DNA of 64,000 nt, from NCBI GenBank assembly GCA_964020155.1, contig OZ026561.1, forward strand, positions 1,879,047 through 1,943,046, written 5' to 3'. How positions within the stretch are numbered: position 1 is the first letter of the stretch; every line of letters starts with the position of its first letter. This document shows positions 42,201 through 56,100 of this stretch, one piece after another. A program made the translations under genes and the position numbers. The notes beneath the pieces are model-generated. The model ran no database searches and was not told where the DNA came from. It was given only the letters and a program-made list of their open reading frames with translations. Origin of the DNA: Chondrilla cf. caribensis (taxonomy: Eukaryota > Porifera > Demospongiae > Chondrillida > Chondrillidae).

Positions 42201-45200
42201 TGTCATAATGTGAACTCACGTGATCATGAAATCACAACATAAATCTCAAATCATATGGATATTTTTTGATATTCATTGCAGGAGTGAACTGTTCATGTCC
42301 ATTTCCTCCATCCTATGGACACACCTCCCATTGCTTTGGATCTGTCTCACCGGGACATAAACTTAAATACTATTGTACTAGTTTGTATACTCTAGTTGGA
42401 GATCAGAGTAGAAGTTGTCAAGCAGATGGTACCTGGACAGGAAGTGACCCGTCTTGTGTTCGAGGTACTGTGTATATCTATGCTGTTTATTGATTTGGAA
42501 ATATTTAGGTCAGATGAATTGAAAGAAAGGAGATCGAATGTAGTACAGCCAAATAAACTCGATGAAATTGAAATATATTAATGCCAATAATAATATCAGT
42601 AATATGATTACTTCATCACTTGCAAATTATATTTTACCGTAGAGTAAAGAGATAATTTTTTGTGTTCCATTTCTTAAACAGTGAACTTGAAGTCATTGTG
42701 TGTTCCATGTTAGAATTAATATACAATATTATATATTACATGACATGGAAATAGTCATAGCTGTATTATACTGTTACTGTATAAGAATGATAATAAATAA
42801 TTATTCACAATATATCGAATCATTGATAGATACAATTATACACTATGTAGGTTGTGAATGCCCCATTCTATACAATGGATACACTACCAACTGCATTATA
42901 TATCAAGGAAAATACATTGCTACAAATCTGAACTACTACTGTTACAGTGGATATCATCGTGTTGGAAGTGGCTATGGATACTGTCAATCTGATGGTTCGT
43001 GGTCACCAAGCCCTCCAACTTGTGTTAAAAGTAGGTTTCATTGTGAAATTCGAATTTATTATCTGCTCCACTGACTGATTACAATAAAAATTATCCCTTT
43101 GTAACCTTGTTATCATAAAACTGCACTTGTAGGTACCCCATGTCAGTGTCCACCTACTCCAGCTAATGGTAGAACATCCTACTGCTCAGGAACAGCCAGT
43201 GTTGGTACAAACCTATATTACTATTGTAACACTGGTTACTTTCTGGAAGGAAGTAGCTCCAGAACATGTCTACCTTTTGGCAATTGGACAACACCACCAA
43301 CTTGTGAAAGAGGTTTGATGCTGGAATTTGATATAATTGCCATAGCGAATACTTCATTTTGTGTTAATACTCCCGTATGTGTACACAGTCAAACCATGTC
43401 CTTGTCCATCATCACCCGTCAATGGCTTTACAAGCTGCAATGGATCTAACCTTGCTGGTACTGGTAGCAGAGTGACATACTCCTGTAACAGTGGTTACAT
43501 CCTATCAGGAAGTAGCTATAGGACGTGTCAAAGAAGTGGTAATTGGAGTGGAATAGCTCCATCATGTGTCAAAGGTATACAAAATGTCAATTGTATGTAC
43601 ATATTATAATTCTTGCATCATATATAGATTGAAAATTAGAATTGAGTATTGTGATATGTACCCCAGAACATATAAAGCTCTTTTTTAACCTTATATTGTT
43701 TTCATTTTGACTTCATGAAAATCTATTCTGATAAGTAGCTATTTTATAGTATCAGATATAAACTGCATTTCTACACATAACAGCAACAGTAAATGTATAT
43801 AATAATTTATTTCATGTGAAGAAGGCTGGCCGGCCAATTTTGAAATGCCAATAGTTTCAAAGGGGGCTACAATTCGAGCACTGAACTTGTATGATATATT
43901 CAGCGAAGCTTGCTTTGAACTCAAGAAAAATGCCTGAGTAATTCAATTGCGGGGGTGGAAGCCCCACGAGTTTTTTAACTTGAATTACTTGTTTATTGTT
44001 TATTGTCATTCGCAAAATAGCAATGATTGAAAATTACATATTAATAATATTATTGCATAAGTTACTTGATAAGGGTGGGGTGAATAAATACAAAGTGCAG
44101 CCAATTCAACACAACAAATGTAGGTCCCAGAATTATAGCTACAAAATGGCATATTAATACAGTATTCTGTTGGGTGTTCAACAGGATACCTATGAATAAG
44201 AAAGGATTTCTCAACTCCACATCAAGTCAACTGTATACAAATAATATTTTAATAGGCCAATACAAAACAATTTGTAATTGTAAATTTTCATTGCATGCAT
44301 ACCTGATGTTGTTAGACTGCTTTATGTGTATATAAAAATTTCAAATAGGGTGGTTTCAAATACATTTGGATCAGCATGTCAATGTACACATGAAATATGG
44401 CAATGAAGTTAACGTCAACTTCAAGTTGGACCTTCTGCATGTTTTATGTGCATTGCCTATGATAGCAGATGTTGACAAAAAATCCTATTGACTAATAACT
44501 AGTATAGTTATCTCTATTAATAGTTCATTTATCAAAGAAACACCTTTGGAAGTGTACTGTAGATATATCAGTTATTCACGCTAATTCGTACACTACATGG
44601 AATTATAATATTCCGTAATTCTCAAATTTGATGTATGCATTTGTAGGTTGCCTGTGCCCAAGAGCTCCATCAAATGGGTATACAAGATATTGTACTGATA
44701 CAGATAGTGTTGGATCCAATGTTCGCTACTACTGCAACAGTGGATATACTCTTATTGGTAGTTCTTACAGTTACTGTCGGAGTGGAGGCTATTGGAGTAC
44801 AACTAAACCTACTTGTCAGAAAAGTATGTACACACCTTTGCATTCTTTGTTACTTGGCATTAAATTCAGCCTAGATATAAAATTATGAACAGGAACTATT
44901 ACATGCATGATAAAATTTGACCAGGGACAACTTCTGCTCTTGTTCTTTTGGATAAAACATGTACAATATGCAACCTTAATTTTGGTACAACTGCCTCTGA
45001 TATAGATGTATACCTAATGTAGGAAGTTGAAGGATAGTGGAGTCAGCAACTTGACATGTTAAACTGTACTGTTGAGCTTAGTGGTATAACTATTGTGAAG
45101 ACTAAGAAAAACTATGTATAATGATAAATTATATCACTGGATTTATGCCGAACCAGCTGGAATTAGCTATAGACCGAAGTCTCTATCAGCTGGGAGACTG

Positions 45201-48200
45201 AAGTCCAATTTTGATGGCCACCAGTGATTACCTCCCAGTCATCCAAATCCTCAAAAAAGGGAACCACAGACAGCTGTTTTGCTCTCATTTAAGCTCCTCA
45301 GTGTGGCACACCCTGTACATCAGTTGAATGACTGGCCTCATCTTACCATTCCAACACACAAGTGAGCACTTGTGGTCTTCATGATAAGAGAGGACGAAGG
45401 AGGCTTACATTCAAGGCATGACTGTGCGCTCTGATGGTAGGGAAGGTTTATTGCACAATAAGCCTGTGCAAGGCCTGAGATTGACATAGTGATATATCGC
45501 TTTGAGATTGTATCGTTGATATATCGCTCTCATTTGAGTTCATCAGTGTGATCACACCGATGAACTCAAATGAGAGCAGAACAGCTGTCTGTGGTTCCCT
45601 TTTTGAGGATTTGGATGACTGGGAGGTAATCACTGGTGGCCATCAAAATCAGACTTCAGTCTCCCAGCTGATAGAGACTTCGGTCTATTTTCAGCTGGTT
45701 CGGCGTAAATCCAGTGATATAATTTGTCAACCTTAGGCCTTGCACAGGCTTATTGTGCAATAAACATTCCCTAACAAAACCTATAATATAGACTAGATAT
45801 GCATTTGATAAATGTCGTATGTAGCTTGAGTACACAATTTAGGTGGAGTGCTTAATAATGTAATATTTTATATGTAAGCATTTGTTAACATTGCAGTTAT
45901 ACATGCAATACATGAAAAAAACAAAAAGAATATCATAAAATATGATGTATATATTGCATTACATCAGAGTAGACATAATATTTTATTGTAACAGTAATGA
46001 GGTGTTTAGCACACTATAGCTATACACTCCAGATTGGTACTAATTACAATTGGTTTTACACATTCATATAATATTATATCAAATTGAATGTTTCGTTTTC
46101 AGTAATTTGTGGCAAATTATATAATATATTTAATCAATCATTATTATACTTTAGATCGTTGCCTGTGCCCATCTGCTCCATTGAATGGATATACAGCATC
46201 TTGCACTGTTGGAGATCCTGTTGGATCTACAATGAGCTACCACTGCTACACTGGATATTCTCTTATTGGTGGTTCTAGTTATAGAACTTGTCTGAGTAGT
46301 GGCAATTGGACAGGGACCAAGCCTAGTTGCCAGCTGAGTAAGTGCACATCTAATAAATAATAATAATTTATAATAATATTACGTACCGGTACCTGAGCAT
46401 TTTTGGAACTGATTTCACCACATCTGGGTAGAAGCAAAAGTCATACTCCAGGACACTTAGCGAAAGCACTTTGCAGGACATTTCAAATTTTCTTAATAAT
46501 GTATGGGGGTGAAATGCACGCTATAGAATTTTGGTCTTTTTCAAGCAAACAGCCAATCACTGGTACACCATTCTATCCTATTTGCGGTTTAAGCAGGTAA
46601 TACTTTTGTATGTGTGGTGCAACATAACCTTTATAAATACAGGCAAGACACAGCCCATGTTTGACATATTAATTACATCTAATAAAGACAATCTAGCTAG
46701 AACCATGTGGTAATGTACTTATTTGTTTACCTCTTGTATTGCATCATTTGGAATCATAAGTATCTTGTGATGCTTTGATATGGCAATTATTTGAAAAATA
46801 ATTCAAACATTGAATGAACTAGAATTATTATCTTAACTTCTTAGATAGATGTCCATGCCCACCATCAATCTCCAATGGCTATACCAGGTCATGTTTTGGA
46901 AGTTCACATGCTTATGGAAATGTCTACTACTCTTGCAACAGTGGGTATACCCTTGTTGGGGAATATTCCAGAAGGACATGTCAGTATGGTGGTACCTGGA
47001 GTGGACGTGCTCCTGTTTGTCTAAAAAGTAAGTTACATCATACATTATATAGTCAGAGATGCCAAGGTTTGAGATTACACACGAGTGAGATCGGCCTAAT
47101 AGCATAGGATGTGTTAAATTGTAAATTTGGAGTAGTCTAATTTTTAGGCCCTCTACCAATTATTTCACTCACTCTGTTTGCAAACACTTGCCATTAACTT
47201 TTTACTGATATAAAATACAACAATTCACCGGACGAAGGATAATACTAATATGTTTTAGTTAGTTCTTATGTTGCTTATTGTATATACTTTTTGTTATTAT
47301 TTGTTATATTGGTTGCTAGCTTGACAGTTAGGAGACTGGGGAGGGTTGCATCCAGACCAACATTAGGATGAAATGGTGTTTTATTCTTTATTACCATTGA
47401 AAACACACTCTTCATCAGCATTGGAATGGGGAATAACCAATAATATTTAAGCTATCTTGGACAGTGTGTTGCTTACATAGCCAGAGCATAGTTTGCTAGT
47501 ACAAAACTAGTGCCCTGATCATGAGGTACTGTCATGCATAATTGATAGAGGTGCATGATTATTATCTGTTGTGACTGTAGTCAGCTGCTTAGGAAGTGGT
47601 AATGGCCATGAATAAGATTATTAGGGCAATGGTGATCATTATGAGTTGAATTTTGAAAAAAAATGTTTGGGAGTGAAAGCGCGAGACAACACACAAAAAA
47701 CTGTGGTAGGTCTGTATATATGCTCTATGTATGTAATAATACTGTATGCGTAAATTATAGCAATTATTATTGGTTGGTGTGTGAATATTGAACTTGAAAC
47801 GAATGTTTATATAATTGTGATAGTATTTGTTATTGGAACACACAGTCTCATGAGTAACTAAGGCTATTTGGCTAATATTATAACATATTAACTTCCTGTG
47901 TACTGAGAGCGACCCTGGATGTGTCACAATAATGAGTCCATATGCTTTGTGTATGCAGTGAAAATAGTGGATATACAATTTTTCCAATATGTTATAGGTT
48001 GTTTGTGCAATGAACAATGCACCCTGGAGAGTACCACATGATTATCATGATATTCATCGTAAAAATCACTGTTCACTATTATATTTTAATAGTAACAGTA
48101 TTCCTCTGCTGTAATCATAAAGATCTCCTTACATTTCACTTCATACTAGATACTCCGTGTCTATGTCCCTCGAAGCCAGCTAATGGGACTATACTGTATG

Positions 48201-51200
48201 AGTGTTCTGGTAATCAGTCCTTTGGTTCCTATGTATCCTTTTCCTGTGATCCTGGCTTTTACCAGTCTAGTGGTGATACTACCAGAAGGTGTTCACCTGG
48301 TGGGAATTGGAGTGGAACAACACTATTGTGCGAGAAAGGTCAGTATTGTTGTAACCAAGTATAGTATGTGGTAATAAATGTCACTGTTCTGCATGACCAA
48401 TGTAATTATTGTTCAGAGCTGCGTACTTGGATTGGCTTTGTAATGAATTGTATTTCTCTTTGGTGTCAAATTCAATTCTGAATATACCTATGAAATTGAT
48501 ATCATCATTCATATTATAACAATATCAATTATGTTAATATTGATTCAAAAAATTCCATATAATACTCCGAGTCAGTCAGTTGTACTATAATATCATATTA
48601 TTGTTTTTCTTCATGATCAACTAAAAATCTATGTTCCATAGAAAAGTCTTGTACCTGTCCTCCTGCTCCAACCAACGGATCAAGAAACTGTAGTGGAAGC
48701 AATGAAGTAGCTGCTTATAGTCCTTTGTATTATAAGTGTAACAGTGGATATCATGTTGTTGGTGATGAGTACAGAACATGTCATCCTAGTGGGAATTGGA
48801 CTGGGACTAATCCATCCTGTGAAAAAGGTATCCTATAAAGATTGATAAGTGTGAACAGTATAATTACGTATTTTTAGTTATACTATATACAGTGGAACCT
48901 CTCTTTAAAATTCCATGATGTTAGTCCTTAATGCAAAGGTTTTCTTGATTAAGAGACCATGTAATATGTACACTGTACTGGGACACAGAATGATGTCCTC
49001 ATTATAGAGGTCTTCGCATTTCTGAGGTTTGTAGTAGAGGTTCCACTGTGCTACAATTATGCAATGAATACTATAGATAGATATACAATACACATGTTGA
49101 ATACATATTATTCACACTTGACTTCCATTCCCTATGTCTATTCGTGGATTTCAAATTAGTACTCAATATGCTTTATATCATATACTTCTTCTCGTACAAC
49201 ACTTGTTATATGCAATTAACGAATTTATTGATTATTGGCAATTAATACTGAATGAACTATGTAGATGTCCCATGTATATGTCCACTGCCGCCGTCCTATG
49301 GACACACCAGTAAATGCTCTGGTTCTATATCTGCTGGTTATAAACTCAGTTACTACTGTAACAGTGTGAGGATTTTGGTTGGCAATGAGAGTAGAACTTG
49401 TCAAGGAAATGGTACCTGGACTGGAAGCGATCCATCTTGTGTTCGAGGTAATGATAATTATTCTGTCAGATTTGTCAACTAATAATTTTTCACACTTTAA
49501 CATGCTATTTTACACTTCTTCACCAGGTTGTCGATGTCCCCCTGCACCTGAGAATGGCTTCACCAGTTCTTGCTCTGTGTATATACCTTATATAAACTAC
49601 CAGAATAGTTATATTCATTACTATTGCAATAGTGGATATAGTCTTTACAGGGATAGTTCCAGTAGAAGATGTCAGAGTGATGGTACTTGGTCTGGGAGTG
49701 CTCCCAAATGTATACAAAGTGAGCAATAAATGCTAACATACTGAATGATATTGTGTACATGTTATTATATTATAATTACATATTGCGATTTGGAGGTCTA
49801 TCATTGGAATATGTGACTGAAGGCCTGTAAGCAGTAACAAACTGACCAGCTATCCATTATATGCTATATCATAGGGCACATCAGACTACAGAATCTGATT
49901 CAAGAATGAAAAAAATGAATTTTAAAATTGCCCTTTCTAAGCATAATTTATAAGCCTTCTTCATGCAAATCAGAGATTAGCCATACCAATGTGTTCCTGT
50001 CCAAAATTGCATTTTGCTAGATGATTTGTCCACACTACAGAACATGAAACATGTAGATTAGATTGTGTACATAACAGCATACATAGGGGTTTTTTGATAA
50101 GCACCTAATCTTGATCTTTTTCAACCTCCATTATAACCCTTTCAATTCCATTATACCATTATCTAGTGAACAGTTTGAAACACCTTCCATTTTGTGATGC
50201 ACATTTCCATTATAAAAGGAATCAGGCTTGGGTCCACAAATTTGCAACCCCACAAAGATCAAAGGGAGATCTAAGAGTGTTTACACATTCAAAACACAAA
50301 ACAAATAACAATAATCAATGTGTTCAATAAACTTGCAGCTGTTGCAGCTGATGCCTCATTGGGTTTGCAAATTTGTGGATCCGTGCCTGATTCCTTTTAT
50401 AATGGAAATATACATTACAAAATGGAAGGTGTTTTGATTGGTTGAAGTAGTTTTCATTCACTCAATGGGGTGATCATGGCAAGCCAGACTAATTCTTCTG
50501 CTTGTCACATTGTCACAATGCAACTCCATCAATTATTACCCATGAATTATTACATTGAACTATCTCTCCCATGTTAGGAATTCCATGTCTGTGTCCATCT
50601 GCTCCAGCTAATGGGAGAACTTCCTCATGTTCTGGAACAGCCAGTGTTGGCTCAAGAATTAATTTCTATTGTAACAGTGGTTACTATCGAGAAGGAAGTA
50701 GCTCTGCTACATGTCTTCTATTTGGCAACTGGACCACAGGGGTACCTACTTGCAAGGAAAGTAAGCATGTAACTTCTGTGATATCTTTTGAGTGAATATT
50801 ATTGGTCACCTTACGAAAATCAATATTTGAGTTTATATGTTTAATTATTCATTGCTCCATTCTTCTCAAGTGCCTTCCTTTTGCAACTATACCCACATCT
50901 TGTAATCATACCATAGTCAAATTTTTAACCCTATAAAGTTTAATCATTTATACAGTAAGTTTCATTACTGATTGTAGATCCATGTCAGTGTCCACCTGCT
51001 CCAACTAATGGTAGAACATCATTTTGTTCTGAAAACGTTGCGGTTGGTGTCAGCGTCACTTACTATTGTAACAGTGGTTACTACCTAGAAGGAAGTACCT
51101 CTGCCAGATGTCTTCTCTCCGGCAACTGGAGTGAAGCCCCACTTTGTAGAAGAAGTGAGTCGGTGTGTACGGTTTATCACTTAATCAGTGATAAATATGA

Positions 51201-51575
51201 TTTATTGAGGCTCAGAGCAATATTCAAACAACATAACCTATCTTTGATTATCTGTATAGTGGGAGCCAAGTCCCATTATAATAAAGCCCAATCATAATGT
51301 ATTTGTATATTACATGTTACTGAGTCAATACATGTGTTTTGATTCCTTTGCATGCCTAATTAATTTAAGTTTGAAACTTTTGTACAGTGCAGTTTATGTA
51401 GTTGGTAGCCTGGACACTATATAAGTCTGGTTAGTACATGGACTGCACTTGACTGTGTCAATATCAACAAATATATATATATAATATATGTACATTTGTG
51501 TACATTTAAACTACTCGTAAATAAAACCAGTACTTACTAAACAGAGAAATTGCTATGTTGCAGTTGCATGTAGCT

Positions 51576-51653
<78 letters not shown>

Positions 51654-53132
51654 GTAAGTGTGTGTTTGTGTTTGGTGTGTGTTGTTTTAAATTGCTTGTG
51701 TGATTTACATTTTCAATCTTATCTACTTTTCCAGTCAAACCATGTCCCTGTCCATCACCACCCACGAATGGCTCTACAAACTGTAATGGATCTCATCTTG
51801 CTGGTACTGGTAGCAGAGTAACCTACTCCTGTAACAGTGGTTACACTATATCAGGAAGTAGCTATAGAACATGTCAACAAAGTGGTGATTGGACTGGAAG
51901 AGTTCCAATTTGTGAGAAAGGTGAAAATCTCGCATATAATATATTATATATAATAATATGTGATTGTGTGTGCTGTCTGTACACTGTTTGTGTATGTGTG
52001 TGTTTGTGTCCATCTGTGTGTGTAGGTACAATTCTACCACTATTAGCAGAATCCAGATGATTTCTTCAGTCCGAAATTTAATTTGATTTTTTCCAAGAGA
52101 TTCTCCAGAATATTATTGTCAACTTGTGAATAACACCTGGATGGATTAATAATAATGATGATAATAGTAACAATAATAATAATAATAATTATTATAATTA
52201 TTATTACTGATTTAATATTATTGTTGCTGTTAGTACAATGTTAAACATTCAATGTAATATTCAAATTGTAGGATGCTCATGTCCAAGTTCTCCATCAAAT
52301 GGTTATACAAGCTCTTGCACAAGTGGGCATCGGATTGGGTCAACAGTATGGTACTACTGCAACAGTGGATATACTCGCATTGGTAGTTCCTCTAGTACTT
52401 GTCTGAGTGGAGGTTATTGGAGTGGAACCAATCCTACTTGTCAGAAAAGTGAGTAGAATTACATATTATTATGTCAGTCCTTTTTATTTAGATTCTCTTT
52501 AAACACAGTAATACTGATATACGTATTATGCAACTGACACGCATTTAACATTTTTTTATATTACAGATTGCCAATGCCCAACTGCTCCATTGAATGGATA
52601 CACGAGATATTGTAGTGGTACAGATCCTGTTGGATCCTATGTTCGCTACTACTGCTATAGTGGATACACTCTTATTGGTAGTTCTTCCTATAGTTACTGT
52701 CGGAGTGGAGGCAATTGGAGTACAACTAAACCTACTTGTCAGAAGAGTGAGTACAAATGACTGTTACATAATTATAGTGATTACTTTTGTTATGATTAAA
52801 AGTAACACTTCACATGTAAAGAATTATAGAAAGTAAAGGTGCATGGGATTCACATAGTTGCCCTTTAAATTGAATGTCTGTTTACCAATGTGGGGTGCAC
52901 TTGTGTACTCAACAATATTAATAGTCCTTACATAGAAAGTTACGTCCCACTCATGCTCTGGTTAGTGTATTATTACATACATGGAATAGATGGATAATAT
53001 GTATGGGAGCTTCAATGACATGGATTATGCCATATGACTTGCCATTGTTCAAAATTTGAAAGCAGGTATTATTTCAAAATTTTTAATATAACACACACAG
53101 ATTTTTGTATCAGATACTTGGTTACATTCAGA

Positions 53133-53176
<44 letters not shown>

Positions 53177-56100
53177 TTTGTGAGAAGAAATTCTTCTTCG
53201 TTGTTAGATACCTGTGTGTGTCCTCCATCTCTATCCAATGGGTACATTAACTCTTGTTCAAGAAGTAGATCTGTTGGAAATTACATATACTACTACTGTA
53301 ATGGAGGATACAGCCTTGTTGGAAATCATTCGAGAAGATGTGTGTATGGTGGTAATTGGAGTGGAAGTGCTCCTGTTTGTCAAAGAAGTAAGTAAGTTAC
53401 CCAAACTATTGCATACACTATGGTGTGGAAATTATAAAAATATGTGGTAATGTGTATTTTTTTCTCTGAGATGTTTGTTGTACTGGGACATAAAAATGTT
53501 GTGGAGAATTTGATATTCAATGAATATTACAATATGTAGCAGTTCTCTACTGCACATGATGATGTCCACACAATATTCTACCTACTTGAGAAAGGAATAA
53601 AAACAAATAATAATCCCTTGCTAAATATTCCAGTATCTCCATGTGATCTGCTTATAAGTCACATTTAACTGTTTACTAATTTAAGGCATTTACAGATCTC
53701 AAGGTATTTATATATAGTTCTTGCCAAATTATAATTTCTACATGAAACAACCACTTACTTCATTTCTTAAATCTGATGGTGTTTCTTTTGTAATTTCTCC
53801 TAATAGACACACACTGTCTATGTCCCCCAAAGCCAGCTAATGGAACCATATTGTCCAACTGTTCTGAACATCAGTCCTTTAACTCATATTTATACTTTTC
53901 CTGTGATCCTGGCTTTTACCAGTCTAGTGGTAATACTACCAGAAGGTGTTCACCTGGTGGGATTTGGAGTGGAAGTGATCTAGTGTGTGAGAGAGGTAAG
54001 AGTCATATGCTACTATTTATAGCATGCAACAATGACAACAATAATGTTTTTCATTAAAAAGTACATGCACAGAGAATTGTCAGAAATGAAATGATTTCTT
54101 AATTTTTGTATTTGATATTATTCTGTTTTACTCAGTCATAGATGCATGACACTCTTATTTTAGTAATTACTATTTTGAATAAAATTAATTATATGGTTTG
54201 TGTTTATATTGATTGCTTATACTAGAATATCCCTGTTCCTGTCCTCCTGCACCAACCAATGGATCAAGGAACTGTAGTGGAAGCAATGAAGTAGCTGCTT
54301 ATAGTCGTTTGTATTATAAGTGTAACAGTGGATATCATGTTGTTGGTGATGAGTACAGAACATGTCATCCGAGTGGGAATTGGACTGGGAACACTCCAAC
54401 CTGCATCAAAGGTGATAGTAGTCCTATTCTTTATTTAACCAGACTTGTAACCTAATACATTTGGTTCAAATGTTTACGAAATACAGGATCAGTTATTTCC
54501 AGATGAATTGTTTCAATTAGGGAAACATTTGATGTTGTGATATATGTCAAGTCATGTAGCTACATACTGTATATTATCCCTATATACCACTATATATAGT
54601 GTTGACTCACTTATATATTTGTTTCCTGGTACCTGATCATTACTGTTTATTCGATTAGACATCCAAAGAGATTAATGAATCTTGACAATGGTGAAAGTCA
54701 TAGCTTTTCGGTACTATAAAAAGCTAACATTTATGATATCACGTATAATATAATCTTTCATTCATTCATCATCTTTATGTATGTTAATACAGATGTTCCA
54801 TGTACTTGTCCACAACCACCATCCTATGGACACACCAGTCCGTGCTCTGGTAATGTATCCACTGGTTACAAAGTCAGTTACTACTGCAGTAACAACTACC
54901 ACTTGGCTGGAGATCAGAATAGAACTTGTCAAGGAAATGGTACCTGGAAGGGACATGACCCATCCTGTGTCCAAGGTGTAGTGACATGAACAAAATTAAA
55001 GTTAAATTTATTATTTAACTAATGCAACCTCAATAAATATATTGTACATTTTCTCCACCAGGTTGCCCATGTCCCTCTGCACCTGTGAATGGCTACACCA
55101 GCTCTTGCTCTGTGTACAGACCTTACAGTACCTACTACCGGAGAAGTTATCTATATTACTATTGCAACAGTGGCTATAGTCTGTATGGAGGTAGCTCACG
55201 TAGAACATGTCAGCATGATGGTACCTGGTCAGGGAGTTCTCCTATGTGCATAAACAGTACGCAAGTGGAATATAATGTCATGTTCAAAGACATTTGTTCA
55301 CATGCTTTATAATTGCAGCAGTTTGATTGTAATTTCAAAAGCAATCATTTCCCAATTAAAAGGGAACTACAGAATTTAAAATTCATAGATTCGATGCCTC
55401 TATTTAACCCTTACTTATTACACTAAATCAATTCCCTTCAGGTCCTTATAAATCCTTGCAAATACTTCTGCACATCCAATTAATATTAATATATAAATTG
55501 ATAATGATAGTGATAATGGTAATGTAAAGGTATGATTTATAAAGTAACTTACAAATAATTGAAGATCAAAATTAGATGTCAGATTATCGCATGTACTTAC
55601 TACTTTTAATACAACTTAATACTAATAATTATGATGTAGATTCATGATGGAGATTTTATTGTATATACCATGTGTAGGTTGTGCATGCCCCACTATACTT
55701 AATGGATACACATCTTCCTGCAATAATTACGGAAGCTACTCTAGCGGATTGAACTACTACTGTAACAGTGGATATCATCGTGTTGGAAGTAGCTATGGAT
55801 CCTGTAAATCTAATGGCTTCTGGTCACCAAGCCCTCCAACTTGTGTGAGAGGTTAGTTCAATGGACATGACCTGATCCTTATATCATTTGCCTTACCTGA
55901 TTGATTATTGTATATAAATAGGTACCCCATGTCAATGTCCACCTGCTCCAGCTAATGGTACAACATCTTATTGCTCCGGAACAGCCAGTGTAGGTACAAA
56001 CCTTCGTTACCATTGTAACAGTGGTTACTACCCAGATGGGAGTAGTCATACTACATGTCTTCCATTTGGAAACTGGACTAAAGAAGCACCAAAGTGCAGG

